Source: Embleya sp040605455
GTDB taxonomy: Bacteria; Actinomycetota; Actinomycetes; Streptomycetales; Streptomycetaceae
Direction of reading: 5' to 3'
Length of the DNA: 5,327 bases
Assembly: GCF_040605455.1 (NCBI RefSeq)
Contig: NZ_JBEXCV010000292.1
Location: forward strand, 1 to 5,327
The position numbers were made by a program, and so were the translations under genes. Positions 5,258-5,327 of the stretch are shown here, piece by piece. The notes beneath the pieces were generated by a model that had not been told where the DNA came from, did no database searches, and saw only the letters and a program-made list of their open reading frames with translations. The first letter of the stretch is position 1, and each line of letters begins with the position of its first letter.

Positions 5258-5327
5258 GGGGTGCGACGAGCGTGTGACAAACCCGGGCGGCCAAAACACC
5301 CCCGGGGTGAACACCGAGATCGGGAGA

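Noticed and set aside
5282..5306. CCCGGG ... CCCGGG inverted repeat as a terminator
   Set aside because: Only a 6-bp stem with a 13-nt loop and no T-run; such stems are common by chance at this GC content.
5307..5327. Possible GTG start of a divergent plus-strand gene at the right edge
   Set aside because: Only seven codons are visible and there is no Shine-Dalgarno before it.

Overview
The window is very GC-rich. Its real reading frames end most codons in G or C, and the G/V-rich antisense frames this produces are long and open. That composition, together with protein families common in Streptomyces-like genomes (DUF6193, DUF4265, a DegT aminotransferase beside a Gfo/Idh/MocA oxidoreductase), points to a filamentous actinomycete, probably of the Streptomycetales or Streptosporangiales. 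The genus cannot be settled from this sequence alone.

The right half (about 2500-5209) is one clean operon on the minus strand. It reads from high to low coordinates: a Nudix hydrolase, a 50-bp gap, a PLP-dependent DegT/DnrJ/EryC1/StrS-type sugar aminotransferase, then an NAD(P)-dependent Gfo/Idh/MocA oxidoreductase that overlaps the aminotransferase stop by 4 bp (ATGA). A C3-type dehydrogenase next to a DegT aminotransferase is the classic pair for making 3-amino sugars or amino sugar nucleotides by oxidation followed by transamination. The Nudix enzyme may trim or protect a nucleotide-linked intermediate. No glycosyltransferase, acetyltransferase or NDP-sugar synthase is in view, so the final product cannot be named. 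The Nudix leader holds an 11-bp-stem hairpin with a 9-G run, followed by a possible leaderless-type promoter element.

The left half (1-2221) is loosely packed accessory DNA with mixed orientation and visible decay. From left to right it holds an IS5/IS4-type transposase fragment (plus) running into a macro-domain gene (minus) that has lost its 3' end; a small tryptophan-rich unidentified ORF (minus); a DUF6193 gene (plus) preceded by a perfect 18-bp palindrome; a stretch of about 390 bp containing only broken coding remnants on the minus strand; and a DUF4265 gene (minus) with a good ribosome binding site and a pair of direct repeats in its leader. The contrast between the intact sugar operon and the eroded, IS-scarred left side suggests the left side is a recombination-prone region next to the operon.
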